A DNA stretch of 64,000 nt from an uncultured Mucilaginibacter sp. (GCF_946479965.1 NZ_CAMLHX010000001.1:62001-126000), one strand, 5' to 3'. Positions 24,637 to 33,090 are shown, counted from the first letter of the stretch. Numbers and translations are program-made. The notes: generated by a model not told the origin, from the sequence alone.

Positions 24637-25907
24637 ACCATAATAACCAAAGGAGCTTCTTTTTTAATGTTGACTGGCTAACTGTATTTGTTTACCTGGC
24701 TTTGTGCACCATCGGCTTACTAAGTATTCACTCGGCGGTATTTAGTCCGGAACACCCCGGGTTGATAGATCTGGATACGAACTATGGCAAGCAATTTATA
24801 TTTATCATAATATCGGCTATTCTGGCGGTTTTTATACTGTTGCTGGAAAGCCGTTTTCTCTCGGCTCTGGCGCCCGCTATTTATGTGGTTACCGTGTTGT
24901 TGCTTATAGCTGTGCTAACCGGGTTAGGACGAAACGTTGGCGGCAACCAGGCCTGGATACCTATTGGAGGGGGCTTTAGGTTGCAACCATCAGAGTTTGC
25001 CAAATTTGCTACCTGTTTGCTGCTGGCGCGTTATTTAAGCAGCGTTAATATAAAGCTTACAGAGCTGCGCTCGTTTAGCGTAGCCGCAGGTATTATCCTG
25101 TTTCCGATGGTACTTATAATGCTGCAGCCCGACGCCGGTTCAACCCTGGTGTTCAGCTCGCTGATATTTGTACTTTACCGCGAAGGCTTGTCGCCGTATT
25201 TCCTGATATTGGAGGGATTGTTCATAGCTTTGTTTGTACTTACCATTAAGTATGATTCTGTTGTATGGGTGGTAGCGGGTGTGGTTGCACTTACCATTCT
25301 TTTAATAATGTTGTTTAAACGCAACCGAAAAATGGTGGTAACCCTGCTTGCGGGCGCAGCCATTTGTATCGCTTTTACATTCAGTGTGCAATTTATTTAT
25401 AAGAATGTTTTACAGCCGCACCATAAAACCCGTATTGATATTGTATTAGGCATTACCAGCGACCCCCGCGGTAAGGGTTATAATGTAAACCAATCAAAAA
25501 TAGCTATTGGCTCGGGCAAGTTATTTGGTAAGGGTTATATGGAGGGCACGCAAACCAAGTATTCCTTTGTGCCGGAGCAAAGCACCGACTTTATTTTTTG
25601 CACAGTAGGCGAGGAGTTTGGCTTTGCCGGCTCAATAGTTGTGCTGGGGCTTTATATGCTGCTGGTGCTGCGCATAATAGTTATTGCCGAGCGACAGCGG
25701 TCGCCGTTCTCGCGTATTTATGCTTATGGGGTAGCGTCCGTTATTTTCTTCCACGTATTTATCAATATCGGAATGACGATTGGTATCGTTCCCTCCATAG
25801 GTATACCACTGCCGTTTATCAGTTATGGCGGGTCCTCGCTCATCGGTTTTACCCTAATGTTGTTCGTGCTGCTTAAGCTCGACTCCAACCGGATGGGCAT
25901 CATCTAA
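24633..25907 (+). CDS. rodA: Rod shape-determining protein RodA (SEDS glycosyltransferase)
   Basis: The 424-residue protein is a SEDS-family polymerase that makes glycan strands in partnership with PBP2. About ten membrane helices are visible along with signatures LQPSEFAKFA, LQPDAGSTLVF and the C-terminal GIPLPFISYGGSSLIGF. It overlaps mrdA by 4 bp and ends the cell-shape operon. A GCAACA-type repeat element begins 13 bp after the stop. Confidence 0.96.
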   Translation: MNHNNQRSFFFNVDWLTVFVYLALCTIGLLSIHSAVFSPEHPGLIDLDTNYGKQFIFIIISAILAVFILLLESRFLSALAPAIYVVTVLLLIAVLTGLGRNVGGNQAWIPIGGGFRLQPSEFAKFATCLLLARYLSSVNIKLTELRSFSVAAGIILFPMVLIMLQPDAGSTLVFSSLIFVLYREGLSPYFLILEGLFIALFVLTIKYDSVVWVVAGVVALTILLIMLFKRNRKMVVTLLAGAAICIAFTFSVQFIYKNVLQPHHKTRIDIVLGITSDPRGKGYNVNQSKIAIGSGKLFGKGYMEGTQTKYSFVPEQSTDFIFCTVGEEFGFAGSIVVLGLYMLLVLRIIVIAERQRSPFSRIYAYGVASVIFFHVFINIGMTIGIVPSIGIPLPFISYGGSSLIGFTLMLFVLLKLDSNRMGII

Positions 25908-25920
25908 AGGCAGAATCGAG

Positions 25921-26150
25921 GTGTTGCAGAAAAAGAGGCAACAGTTTGCAACACTTGCAACAGTGTTTTTTGTAAGTTCTTGTTTATCAAATTTTTACAA
26001 ATAGTATAGGTTTAACATGCAACACTTTGCAACAGACTTATTCGTCAGGAAATTTAGCTGTGGTATGAGCTTAACAAATTGACTATCAAATGTTTGATAA
26101 AAGTGGAAATTGACACTTTTTTTGAAGCACTTTGCAACACTTTTTAATTG
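25921..26150 (+). repeat. Intergenic repeat element, GCAACA version
   Basis: This 230-bp stretch accounts for most of the 403-bp gap after rodA. It has tandem GCAACAGTTT, GCAACACTT, GCAACAGTG at 25938-25965, a second pair GCAACACTTT, GCAACAGACT at 26019-26038, a third partial pair near 26122-26142, and an inverted copy GTGTTGCAG at 25921. Layout matches 523-692 with GC in place of GG. I see no gene in the gap; its remainder is a terminator and a heptamer arm. Confidence 0.7.
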
Positions 26151-26237
26151 CCCGGCCGTCCCCGAAAAGATCCGTTAAAATGAAGCGGACTAATAAATAC
26201 CCGGCCGATAATATCAAAAAATAAACCCCCACAAAAA

Positions 26238-26265
26238 AAAGCGATGAGCCTAAACCCACCGCTTT
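26238..26265 (-). terminator. Terminator of the rpsF-rpsR-rplI operon
   Basis: On the minus strand AAAGCGG pairs with TCGCTTT and, inside, TGGG pairs with CTCA around a 6-nt loop; a run of T follows. It lies about 45 bp past the rplI stop. Confidence 0.75.
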
Positions 26266-26278
26266 CTATTTTTTAAAT

Positions 26279-26306
26279 CCGATATCGAAAATCCGATATC
26301 CGAAAT
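26279..26306 (+). repeat. Single heptamer repeat arm next to rplI
   Basis: Four in-phase heptamers: CCGATAT, the variant CGAAAAT, CCGATAT, CCGAAAT. The word family and the position of the variant match the arm at 12938-12965. It lies between the rplI stop codon (5 bp away) and the operon terminator, so it is transcribed. No second arm is seen. Confidence 0.75.
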
Positions 26307-26310
26307 CAAA

Positions 26311-26754
26311 TTACTCTGCTATTACTGAGAAAGGTACCTGTACCTTAACTTCTTTGTGCAGGTTGATGTTAGCAACATAATCGCCAACAAATTTTGGTTC
26401 CTGATCAAAGGTGATGCGACGACGGTCAACATCAAAACCTTCTTTTTTCAATGCATCAGCAATTTGTATTGTGTTGATGGCACCGAAAATTTTGCCGGTT
26501 TCGCCTGCTTTAGCACCGATGTTTAATTTAACACCTTCTAAACGGGCAGCAATTGCGTCAGCATCTTTGCGTATTTTATCCTGTTTAAATGCAGCTTGTT
26601 TAAGGTTTTCGGCCAAAACTTTGCGTGCACTCACTGTAGCTAATATAGCATAACCTTTAGGGAACAAAAAGTTACGACCATAACCCGGTTTTACGGTTAT
26701 GATATCGTCTTTTTCGCCCAGGTTTTTAATATCTTGTTTTAAAATAACTTCCAT
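26311..26754 (-). CDS. rplI: 50S ribosomal protein L9
   Basis: The 147-residue protein has the L9 N-terminal domain (MEVILKQDIKNLGEKDDIITVKPGYGRNFL begins with the family signature), a connecting helix and the C-terminal RNA-binding domain (KIFGAINTIQIADALKK). It is last in the rpsF-rpsR-rplI operon, 16 bp after rpsR. Confidence 0.98.
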   Translation of the reverse strand: MEVILKQDIKNLGEKDDIITVKPGYGRNFLFPKGYAILATVSARKVLAENLKQAAFKQDKIRKDADAIAARLEGVKLNIGAKAGETGKIFGAINTIQIADALKKEGFDVDRRRITFDQEPKFVGDYVANINLHKEVKVQVPFSVIAE

Positions 26755-26770
26755 TGCTTATACCTCCCGA

Positions 26771-27034
26771 TTATTTTAATGAGTCTGTAACATAAGGTAA
26801 TAAACCAATGTGGCGAGCACGTTTAACGGCTTGTGCCACTTTACGCTGGAATTTTAATGAAGTACCTGTTAAACGGCGAGGTAATACTTTACCCTGATCA
26901 TTAACAAACTTTAATAAAAAGTTAGCGTCTTTATAATCGATATACTTAATACCGTTCTTTTTAAAGCGACAGTATTTTTTACGGTTGTCCTCTACTTTAG
27001 GGGCAGTTACGTATTTAATTTGTTCGTTAGCCAT
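26771..27034 (-). CDS. rpsR: 30S ribosomal protein S18
   Basis: The 87-residue protein has the S18 core (KKYCRFKKNGIKYIDYKD, VLPRRLTGTSLKFQRKVAQA, RARHIGLLPYV). It binds S6 and 16S rRNA in the platform. It overlaps the rpsF stop by 1 bp, so translation is coupled. Confidence 0.98.
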   Translation of the reverse strand: MANEQIKYVTAPKVEDNRKKYCRFKKNGIKYIDYKDANFLLKFVNDQGKVLPRRLTGTSLKFQRKVAQAVKRARHIGLLPYVTDSLK

Positions 27035-27399
27035 TAGTTTGCTTCCTCCACTTTAGCTGCCGGCTTTTTGTTAAAAGCACCGCTACGTTTTTTGTCGTTG
27101 TAAGCAACGGCATGTTTATCCAAAGCAATTGTAAGGAAACGCAAAACACGCTCATCGCGCCTTAACTCAACCTCCAATTTGTTAATTAAATCACCTGGAG
27201 CCTTAAATTCAGTTAAGTGATAGTACCCTGTAGTCTTCTTTTGAATAGGGTACGCTAGTTTTCTCAAACCCCAATTATCCTCCTGGACAATTTCGGCTCC
27301 GCCATCAGTTAGAGTTTTGCTGTATTTGGCAATAGCCTCCTTAGCAGTTTCTACTGAAAGCAACGGGGTTAGAACGATCACGATTTCGTACTGTTGCAT
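27034..27399 (-). CDS. rpsF: 30S ribosomal protein S6
   Basis: The 121-residue S6 has the ferredoxin-like core (MQQYEIVIVLTPLLS, NWGLRKLAYPIQKKTTGYYHL, LRRDERVLRFLTI) and a Lys/Ala-rich extension. It heads the operon; the leader has a -7 box 45 bp upstream and a small hairpin. S6 and S18 regulate their own mRNA in several bacteria, so that leader is a candidate control site. Confidence 0.98.
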   Translation of the reverse strand: MQQYEIVIVLTPLLSVETAKEAIAKYSKTLTDGGAEIVQEDNWGLRKLAYPIQKKTTGYYHLTEFKAPGDLINKLEVELRRDERVLRFLTIALDKHAVAYNDKKRSGAFNKKPAAKVEEAN

Positions 27400-27426
27400 T
27401 TTTGTACTTTGATTTTTAGTTATTTA

Positions 27427-27440
27427 CCCGACAATTCGGG
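27427..27440 (-). promoter_or_regulatory. Leader hairpin of the rpsF operon
   Basis: CCCGA and TCGGG form a 5-bp stem with a 4-nt loop within the leader, between the -7 box and the rpsF start. Its location fits an S6:S18 autoregulatory element, but the bulged CCG shape of known examples is not evident. Confidence 0.3.
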
Positions 27441-27444
27441 GCTG

Positions 27445-27452
27445 CAAATGTA
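27445..27452 (-). promoter_or_regulatory. -7 promoter box for rpsF-rpsR-rplI
   Basis: The minus strand reads TACATTTG, a perfect TAnnTTTG match, giving a leader of about 40 nt. A near-mirror TACATTTTG lies on the plus strand 5 bp away, facing the divergent gene. Confidence 0.65.
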
Positions 27453-27532
27453 GTAAATACATTTTGTTTTTTCAACAATATTGTCATGTATTTTTATGGC
27501 ACAAACCGAAGAGATTTAGCTTAAATTGCATA

Positions 27533-28113
27533 ATGCAGAGAAAACTCCTTATCCTCAAAAAAACAGCTATTCTGTTAGTATTACTGTTAGCTTTTAAAAC
27601 CTCCGTCTGTCAGCTAAAAGCCGTACAGAAAAAAGCAACGGTTTCTTTAAGCGATACTGCCCGTCTGGCTAATTTAATTCGCGATGTACGCGCAATGATG
27701 AAGGCAACAACTTTAGGTGACTTTTCCGTGCTTGCTAAATACACACACATCCATTAGTTGTGCGATCGATGGGGGGAGCAGATAAAATGGCGGCTTATTT
27801 AACAAAAGAATTTAGGAATATGCAAGCGCAGGGTATAAAATTTGATGAAGCACAAATAGGGACGCCCAGTAAATTTATTTATACCGGAGGTGAGTATTTC
27901 TGTGTTATTCCGCAAAAGGTTATCATGGTGAATGGGAGTAGGCGAATTGCCAGCGCTTCATCCTTACTTGGTGTAAGTAATAACGGAGGAAATACATGGC
28001 GTTTTGTTGACGCAGGAGGAATGACCGATGAGCAAGTAAAACAATACTTCCCGAAAATATACGGAAAACTAATAATTCCTAAACGTTCCGAAGCAAAAGA
28101 GGTGACTGAATAG
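27533..28113 (+). pseudogene. Secreted hypothetical protein split by a 2-nt frameshift
   Basis: Two adjoining frames form one protein. The first (27533-27757) gives a signal peptide (MQRKLLILKKTAILLVLLLAFKTSVCQ) and a helical start ending KATTLGDFSVLAKYTH, then stops. The second (from about 27750 to 28113) continues VVRSMGGADKMAAYL and ends in GNTWRFVDAGGMTDEQVKQYFP. The break is at a run of AC dinucleotides near 27740-27747; removing one AC restores a single 192-residue frame. It could be a true pseudogene, slippage-based on/off switching, or a sequence error. The family is unknown to me. Confidence 0.7.
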
Positions 28114-28228
28114 TGTCAACCCCTGTTAATAAAAATAACAGCTTTTTAACATTCAGTACAAAACATTCCGGTAAGTTCGTTTGTCTTTTAAGAGTTGTCT
28201 TTTTTCAGTTACCCAAAATATTACCGCT

Positions 28229-28498
28229 ATGGATTTTAAACAATTTGAAGGCCAAACAGCAAGCCACTCCGTGTTTATGTATGATACCATTTACTTTCAG
28301 TCGCCTGATGAGTATGAAGATACCGAACAGGACGATTGGGATGATGAAGAAGACGAAGATTTTGATGATACCGCGGCCGACATAGATGATTTAAACGCCA
28401 TACGTGTAGGTGATGACCTGGACCAAAGTGATGATGCCTACGATATTACCAACCCCGATCCGGACGATGACCATTTGCCGGATGATGATTTGCAATAA
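28229..28498 (+). CDS. Small highly acidic hypothetical protein
   Basis: The 89-residue product starts MDFKQFEGQTASHSVFMYDT and becomes an Asp/Glu-dominated tail (DDWDDEEDEDFDD, PDPDDDHLPDDDLQ) to its end. No signal peptide or membrane helix is present. ATG at 28229 is preferred; an in-frame ATG 16 codons upstream would add residues unlike the rest. Function not recognisable; acidic proteins of this kind may be disordered or metal-binding. Confidence 0.55.
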   Translation: MDFKQFEGQTASHSVFMYDTIYFQSPDEYEDTEQDDWDDEEDEDFDDTAADIDDLNAIRVGDDLDQSDDAYDITNPDPDDDHLPDDDLQ

Positions 28499-28663
28499 GT
28501 TTACTAAGATTATGTAGTGCGTTACTGCTGTACGATTGTGTATGGCTGCAATAATATGCGTTGTTTTTAAATGAAAAAATGCAACGTGGTATAACTATGT
28601 TTAATGTTACCAAGTTAAAAACCAAAACGTAGCAGGTGAACGTTAATTTGGTGCTGTAAAGGC

Positions 28664-28711
28664 TTGTATTATTATAATAATAGCGATTATATTATTATAA
28701 TTACGTACCAA
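28664..28711 (+). promoter_or_regulatory. AT-rich palindrome upstream of the PAS-LuxR regulator
   Basis: TATTATTATAATAATA is a perfect 16-bp palindrome, followed after a few bases by a related imperfect one (ATTATATTATTATAAT). The pair lies just upstream of the regulator start at 28722 and could be an autoregulatory operator. Confidence 0.4.
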
Positions 28712-28721
28712 ATTAATTTAC

Positions 28722-29501
28722 ATGTCCGATTCCCGTTCAGAATATTACATAACCGCCCGAAAATTCTGGAAAACCGTTACCGATAGTGATATTACCGTAT
28801 CTTCCTCTATGCTTCAAACGCAACTTGAAGCGTATAGGCGGCAGTTCAGTGTATTTCAGGCTGGTAATTATTATTATATCATATTGAATATGTATAAGGG
28901 CGAGTTGGAATATGTTGATCAAAATGTTACCCATGTGCTTGGTTACCAACCCGGCGAATTTACCATCGCTTTTTTAATGGATAATATTCACCCTGACGAT
29001 AAAACTTACTTTTTGAATTTTGAACACAGGGTAGTGGAGTTTTTTAAAGCCCTGCCTTTTGAAAAGATAGCTAAATACAAGGTTCAGTATGATATCCGCA
29101 TTAAAACAAAAGATAATAAATATGTGCGTTTGCTGCACCAGGCTTTACAAATAGACTATGATGAAAAAAATTACTATCGTACGCTAAGCCTGCACACAGA
29201 TATTTCTCACATAAAACAGAATGGGATACCCTGTTTTTCGCTGATAGGCTTAGATGGCGAGCCATCTTATTATAACATTCAGGATGCCAATGCTTTCACC
29301 AAATCTTATGACCGGTTTACCAAGCGCGAGCGGGAAGTTTTAAAGTGCATTGTTGAGGGTAAAAGCAGTAGGGAAATTGCCGATGAGATGTACATCAGCC
29401 TGCATACAGTTAACGTTCACCGCAAAAATATTCTGGCAAAGGCAGCAGTTAAAACAGCGGTAGAACTGGTTAGCATGGCTATAAAAGAGTGCTGGGTGTA
29501 G
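28722..29501 (+). CDS. PAS domain LuxR-type transcriptional regulator
   Basis: The 259-residue protein has a PAS_3-like sensor (about 40-165; YYIILNMYKGELEYVDQNVTHVLGY, IHPDDKTYFLNFEHRV) and a C-terminal LuxR/FixJ helix-turn-helix (about 195-255; FTKREREVLKCIVEGKSSRE, HTVNVHRKNILAK). No receiver domain is present, so control is probably by ligand binding to PAS. It is monocistronic with an AT-rich palindrome just upstream. Target genes unknown. Confidence 0.92.
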   Translation: MSDSRSEYYITARKFWKTVTDSDITVSSSMLQTQLEAYRRQFSVFQAGNYYYIILNMYKGELEYVDQNVTHVLGYQPGEFTIAFLMDNIHPDDKTYFLNFEHRVVEFFKALPFEKIAKYKVQYDIRIKTKDNKYVRLLHQALQIDYDEKNYYRTLSLHTDISHIKQNGIPCFSLIGLDGEPSYYNIQDANAFTKSYDRFTKREREVLKCIVEGKSSREIADEMYISLHTVNVHRKNILAKAAVKTAVELVSMAIKECWV

Positions 29502-29535
29502 CATTTCAAAATTTAGATATTATGTGCATTAGGTA

Positions 29536-29562
29536 AAAAATAACTATTAATAGTTATTTTTT
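29536..29562. terminator. Palindromic terminator-like hairpin after the PAS-LuxR gene
   Basis: AAAAATAACTA and its complement meet around TTAA, and the right arm runs into TTTTTTTA. The stem is AT-only, so strength is uncertain. Confidence 0.5.
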
Positions 29563-29681
29563 TATGTGTGGCTACCCGGTAATTTTACATGAACACAGTT
29601 TGTTAAGTTACAGAGAAATATAAATTTCAGTATGTACCACGGGAGCACACATGCTGTTTAAACAGAGGCAATTGATTAAAT

Positions 29682-30548
29682 ATGAAAAAAGCTTTTTTAA
29701 GTATTGCGTTAGCATTCAGTATCTGCACCTTAATGGCGCAGTCTACATCAGTATGGCAAGGGGAGGGAGAACTGGCGGGTATAAGTTTTAGTTATGATAG
29801 AACAGAGGATGGAATAGTTGAAAACCCAAGGACAGGTACAAAATTCACAAAGTATGAAATAACCACTAAATTAGTTAACGGAACGGGTAAAGATGTACTA
29901 GCGGTTGTAGTGGGCACGTCAAGCCTTCATTGCAAGTTTGTTACTAAAATGGATAAACTGAGCGAAGCCGACAGGGTTTTTTGCAGTGGACAAAACAACA
30001 CGGGTATATTTCATGGGCAATTATGTAAGGTAAATATACTGTGTGCTAATACAACGGTGCGGGATATTCCTAAACATATACTTTGCCCACTGGGAGAACT
30101 TCCCGAGGTATCGTATCTCAACATCAGGGTTGAATCCCTACAACCTAAACCAAGCCAAACGCTGGAACCATCTGTTACTTATAACCCTAACGGCAATAGG
30201 CCCGAAGAGAAAGTAAGCGTTAGGGTGCCGGAAAATACAAAGCCAGATGCCGGTACAGTGCTGCCAAGCTACCCCGGAGGAACGCAGGCATTGTATGCTA
30301 TGTTTGCACAAAACGTAAAATATCCTCGGGTTGATTTGGAAAAAGGGGTGCAAGGGAGAGTTTCTATCTCATTCGTTGTTGAGAAAGATGGTTCACTGAC
30401 AGATTTTAAAATAGAATCTGCTCCATCAACAACTTTAGGCCAAGAGGCCTTGCGGGTATTAAAACTCTCTGGAAACTGGATGCCGGGCTCTTTTGCCGGC
30501 AAACCTGTACGTGTTCGGCATATTATACCGGTTAACTTCCGCTTTTAA
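29682..30548 (+). CDS. Secreted protein with C-terminal TonB domain
   Basis: The 288-residue product has a cleavable signal peptide (MKKAFLSIALAFSICTLMAQ) rather than a TonB membrane anchor. An unrecognised N-terminal domain (about 20-150, with several Cys) is followed by a Pro-rich linker and a TonB_C domain (about 205-288; YPGGTQALYAMFAQNVKYP, GRVSISFVVEKDGSLTDFKI, GNWMPGSFAGKPVRVRHIIP). The terminal domain closely resembles that of 54416-55372. A soluble periplasmic TonB domain would not be energised in the usual way, so its job may be structural or sensory. Confidence 0.85.
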   Translation: MKKAFLSIALAFSICTLMAQSTSVWQGEGELAGISFSYDRTEDGIVENPRTGTKFTKYEITTKLVNGTGKDVLAVVVGTSSLHCKFVTKMDKLSEADRVFCSGQNNTGIFHGQLCKVNILCANTTVRDIPKHILCPLGELPEVSYLNIRVESLQPKPSQTLEPSVTYNPNGNRPEEKVSVRVPENTKPDAGTVLPSYPGGTQALYAMFAQNVKYPRVDLEKGVQGRVSISFVVEKDGSLTDFKIESAPSTTLGQEALRVLKLSGNWMPGSFAGKPVRVRHIIPVNFRF

Positions 30549-30647
30549 ATTGAATGTTAAACCGGCTTGTTAAGTATTAGAACTCATTTTATCAACAATT
30601 CCCTTTCCCATTTTCAGGAAACGTAAATTCTATCTACCTTAGTAGCT

Positions 30648-32450
30648 GTGGATAATTTCATCGTTTCGGCACGTAAATACCGCCCGGCTACTTTTGATAC
30701 CGTTGTTGGTCAGCAACATATAACCAACACACTAAAAAACGCTATTAAAAACAACCAGCTGGCGCAGGCATTTTTGTTTTGCGGGCCGCGTGGGGTGGGT
30801 AAAACCACATGTGCGCGTATACTGGCCAAAACCATAAACTGCACCAATTTGCAGCCCAATGGCGAGGCTTGCGGCAATTGCCCGTCGTGCGCCTCTTTCC
30901 AAAACGGTAACTCCTTTAACATTCATGAGTTGGATGCGGCATCCAACAACTCGGTTGATGATATCCGCAGCCTGATAGAGCAGGTGCGCATACCACCGCA
31001 GGGTGCCCGTTACAAGGTTTATATTATTGATGAGGTGCACATGCTATCGCAGGCAGCGTTTAACGCTTTCCTTAAGACTTTAGAGGAGCCGCCACATTAC
31101 GCTATTTTTATTTTAGCTACTACCGAGAAGCATAAGATACTGCCTACTATACTTTCGCGCTGCCAGATATTTGATTTTAACCGCATTGGGGTTGAGGATA
31201 TGAGCATGCATCTGCAAGGTATCGCCACAAAAGAAAACATAGCCTACGAGCCGGATGGACTGCACATAATTGCCCAGAAGGCCGACGGCGGCCTGCGCGA
31301 TGCGCTCTCTATGTTTGACCAGATAGTAAGTTTCTCGGGCAGTAACGTTACTTACAGGGCGGTAATTGATAACCTTAATATTTTAGACTACGATTACTAT
31401 TTTAATATAACCGATAGCCTGCTTGGCGAAGAAACCGCTAAAACCCTGTTGTTTTTTGATGAAATATTGCAAAAAGGGTTTGATGGAGCGCATTTTATAT
31501 CTGGCCTATCAGAGCATTTCCGCAACCTGTTGGTGAGCAAGGATGTTACAACGCTTAAGCTGTTAGAAGTTAGCGAGGGAATTAAGGCAAAATACCTGCA
31601 GCAATCTCAGGCGGCAAGTATATCGTTCTTACTGTCTGCATTGGGGATAGCCAATCAGTGCGACCTTAACTATAAACTGAGCAAGAACCAGCGGTTGCAG
31701 GTTGAGCTGGCGCTGCTTAAAATGTGCCACCTGCAATCGGTCTTCAACATCGCATCCGGAAACGGTGCAATGCCCGATAATAGCGGGCAACTAAAAAAAA
31801 AACCTGATACCCCAGCAAGCGTAGCCACGCCGCCCGAAGGCGAGGTGAAAAACCAGGTTGCTATTTTAAGTGATGCCCCGGCTGTTTATAACACCACTAA
31901 ACCTACACAAGTAGCGCCATCACAGGTCGCTTCCCCTGCTCAGACATCGCCGGCTATCGAAGAGAAACCAAAAGTATTTGTACCTAATGCCAGTTCCTCT
32001 TCAGTAAAAATACCTTCACTTAAAGGGTTTAACTCGCCTGATGAAGTTGTTGTGGAGGAAGACCCTTATTTGAAGGGCGATAGCAAAGAGCCATTTACAC
32101 CAGAACAATTTCTGAATTATTGGAATGCTTATGCCGAAAAGGTAAAAGCGGATGGCAAAGCTACTTTATCAACAATTTTTGCGGGTAAACCTACGCCACT
32201 CAATCCAACTTTGTACGAGGTTATTGTTGAAACCAAAGCACAGGATGCACAATTGCGCGATGAAAAACCTAACCTGCTTAACTTTTTGCGTACCAGTTTG
32301 AATAATTTTGACCTGGATATTGTATCGCGTATTGACGAGATAAAGGTTAACAGGAAACCTTACGGTGCCAAAGAAGTGTACCAATATATGGCTGCTAAAA
32401 ACCCGCAACTGGCTGAGCTGCGCAAAATGTTTAATCTTGATTTTGATTAA
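30648..32450 (+). CDS. dnaX: DNA polymerase III subunit gamma/tau
   Basis: The clamp-loader ATPase has Walker A at residues 46-54 (GPRGVGKTT), zinc cysteines (C65 and ACGNCPSC), Walker B (VYIIDEVHML) and sensor 1/arginine finger (LSRCQIF). Domain III follows to about 370, then a Pro/Ala/Thr-rich linker and a C-terminal tau-like domain (about 475-600). Translation starts at GTG (30648). At 31793-31802 a run of ten A encodes K383-K385 exactly at the domain III/linker junction, and both alternate frames stop within 1-6 codons, as needed for making a short gamma form. Confidence 0.96.
   Translation: MDNFIVSARKYRPATFDTVVGQQHITNTLKNAIKNNQLAQAFLFCGPRGVGKTTCARILAKTINCTNLQPNGEACGNCPSCASFQNGNSFNIHELDAASNNSVDDIRSLIEQVRIPPQGARYKVYIIDEVHMLSQAAFNAFLKTLEEPPHYAIFILATTEKHKILPTILSRCQIFDFNRIGVEDMSMHLQGIATKENIAYEPDGLHIIAQKADGGLRDALSMFDQIVSFSGSNVTYRAVIDNLNILDYDYYFNITDSLLGEETAKTLLFFDEILQKGFDGAHFISGLSEHFRNLLVSKDVTTLKLLEVSEGIKAKYLQQSQAASISFLLSALGIANQCDLNYKLSKNQRLQVELALLKMCHLQSVFNIASGNGAMPDNSGQLKKKPDTPASVATPPEGEVKNQVAILSDAPAVYNTTKPTQVAPSQVASPAQTSPAIEEKPKVFVPNASSSSVKIPSLKGFNSPDEVVVEEDPYLKGDSKEPFTPEQFLNYWNAYAEKVKADGKATLSTIFAGKPTPLNPTLYEVIVETKAQDAQLRDEKPNLLNFLRTSLNNFDLDIVSRIDEIKVNRKPYGAKEVYQYMAAKNPQLAELRKMFNLDFD
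31793..31802 (+). promoter_or_regulatory. A10 slippery tract in dnaX
   Basis: Ten consecutive A after codon CTA. A -1 shift reads ACC then TGA at 31805; a +1 shift reads six codons then TAG at 31822. Either would yield a product of about 386-391 residues comprising clamp-loader domains I-III. Confidence 0.55.
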
Positions 32451-32526
32451 ACGCAATTTCTAGTTGTATAATGTTGTTTGGCAGGGATAAAATGCCTATA
32501 TTAGGTACAAAATTATCACAATACAT

Positions 32527-33078
32527 TTGAAGCAAAAATTACTCTCCCCGCTCGTTATTTTTATGATATGTCTGGTGGCAACATCATGCATAAAGGATGC
32601 ACCTATATACCCGGATGATCCTGATTTTGTACCTTATACAGGTAAAGGTGGTACGGGCGGAGGTGGTGGCGGAGGCGCGGTATCCGGCACGGTAAATCTT
32701 ACTTTTCTTAGCGGTGATTGGGAAGTAACAGCCATGTATACCGAAATTTATTCGGCAAGTAATGTGGTGCAGTTAAGTACGCTGTCACCATTTAATTTAT
32801 ATCGCGGCGTAAACCTTAATAATACCACAAAAGCGTATTTGTTTGATGGATCGTTCGACGCGGTGGATCCGGGTGTTTTTACAACCTCAACAGCAGGCAG
32901 CAGTGTTTATATACAGTTACAGGAAGACCCCTTTAACCGAACTATTAACGATAAGATACAGATAACCAATTTAACAGCGAACTCTATGACCTGGCTTGCT
33001 GTAGATCCGGAAGTACTAATCACCCCGGGTGGTAATTTAAAAACAGGGTTTAAGGTGGTTTACACCCGTAAACCCTGA
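32527..33078 (+). CDS. Glycine-rich lipoprotein of unknown function
   Basis: The 183-residue product has a lipoprotein signal (KQKLLSPLVIFMICLVATSC, lipobox VATSC), a short acidic stretch, a Gly-rich linker (KGGTGGGGGGG) and a beta-rich domain (LTFLSGDWEVTAMYTEIY ... LKTGFKVVYTRKP), lipocalin-like in pattern. The start must be TTG at 32527, because the only nearby ATG would leave too short a signal. The TTG overlaps a TACATTTG (32522-32529) that looks like a -7 box; both cannot be used as drawn, so the promoter probably lies farther up. Confidence 0.65.
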   Translation: MKQKLLSPLVIFMICLVATSCIKDAPIYPDDPDFVPYTGKGGTGGGGGGGAVSGTVNLTFLSGDWEVTAMYTEIYSASNVVQLSTLSPFNLYRGVNLNNTTKAYLFDGSFDAVDPGVFTTSTAGSSVYIQLQEDPFNRTINDKIQITNLTANSMTWLAVDPEVLITPGGNLKTGFKVVYTRKP

Positions 33079-33090
33079 TATGCGTTATCC

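Noticed and set aside
25908..26230. CRISPR-like array after rodA
   Set aside because: The repeats are only 9-10 bp, adjacent rather than spacer-separated, and there are no cas genes.
32522..32529. Perfect TACATTTG -7 box at the start of the glycine-rich lipoprotein gene
   Set aside because: It overlaps the only start codon (TTG) that gives a full signal peptide, so transcription from it would exclude that start. Not listed as a promoter.
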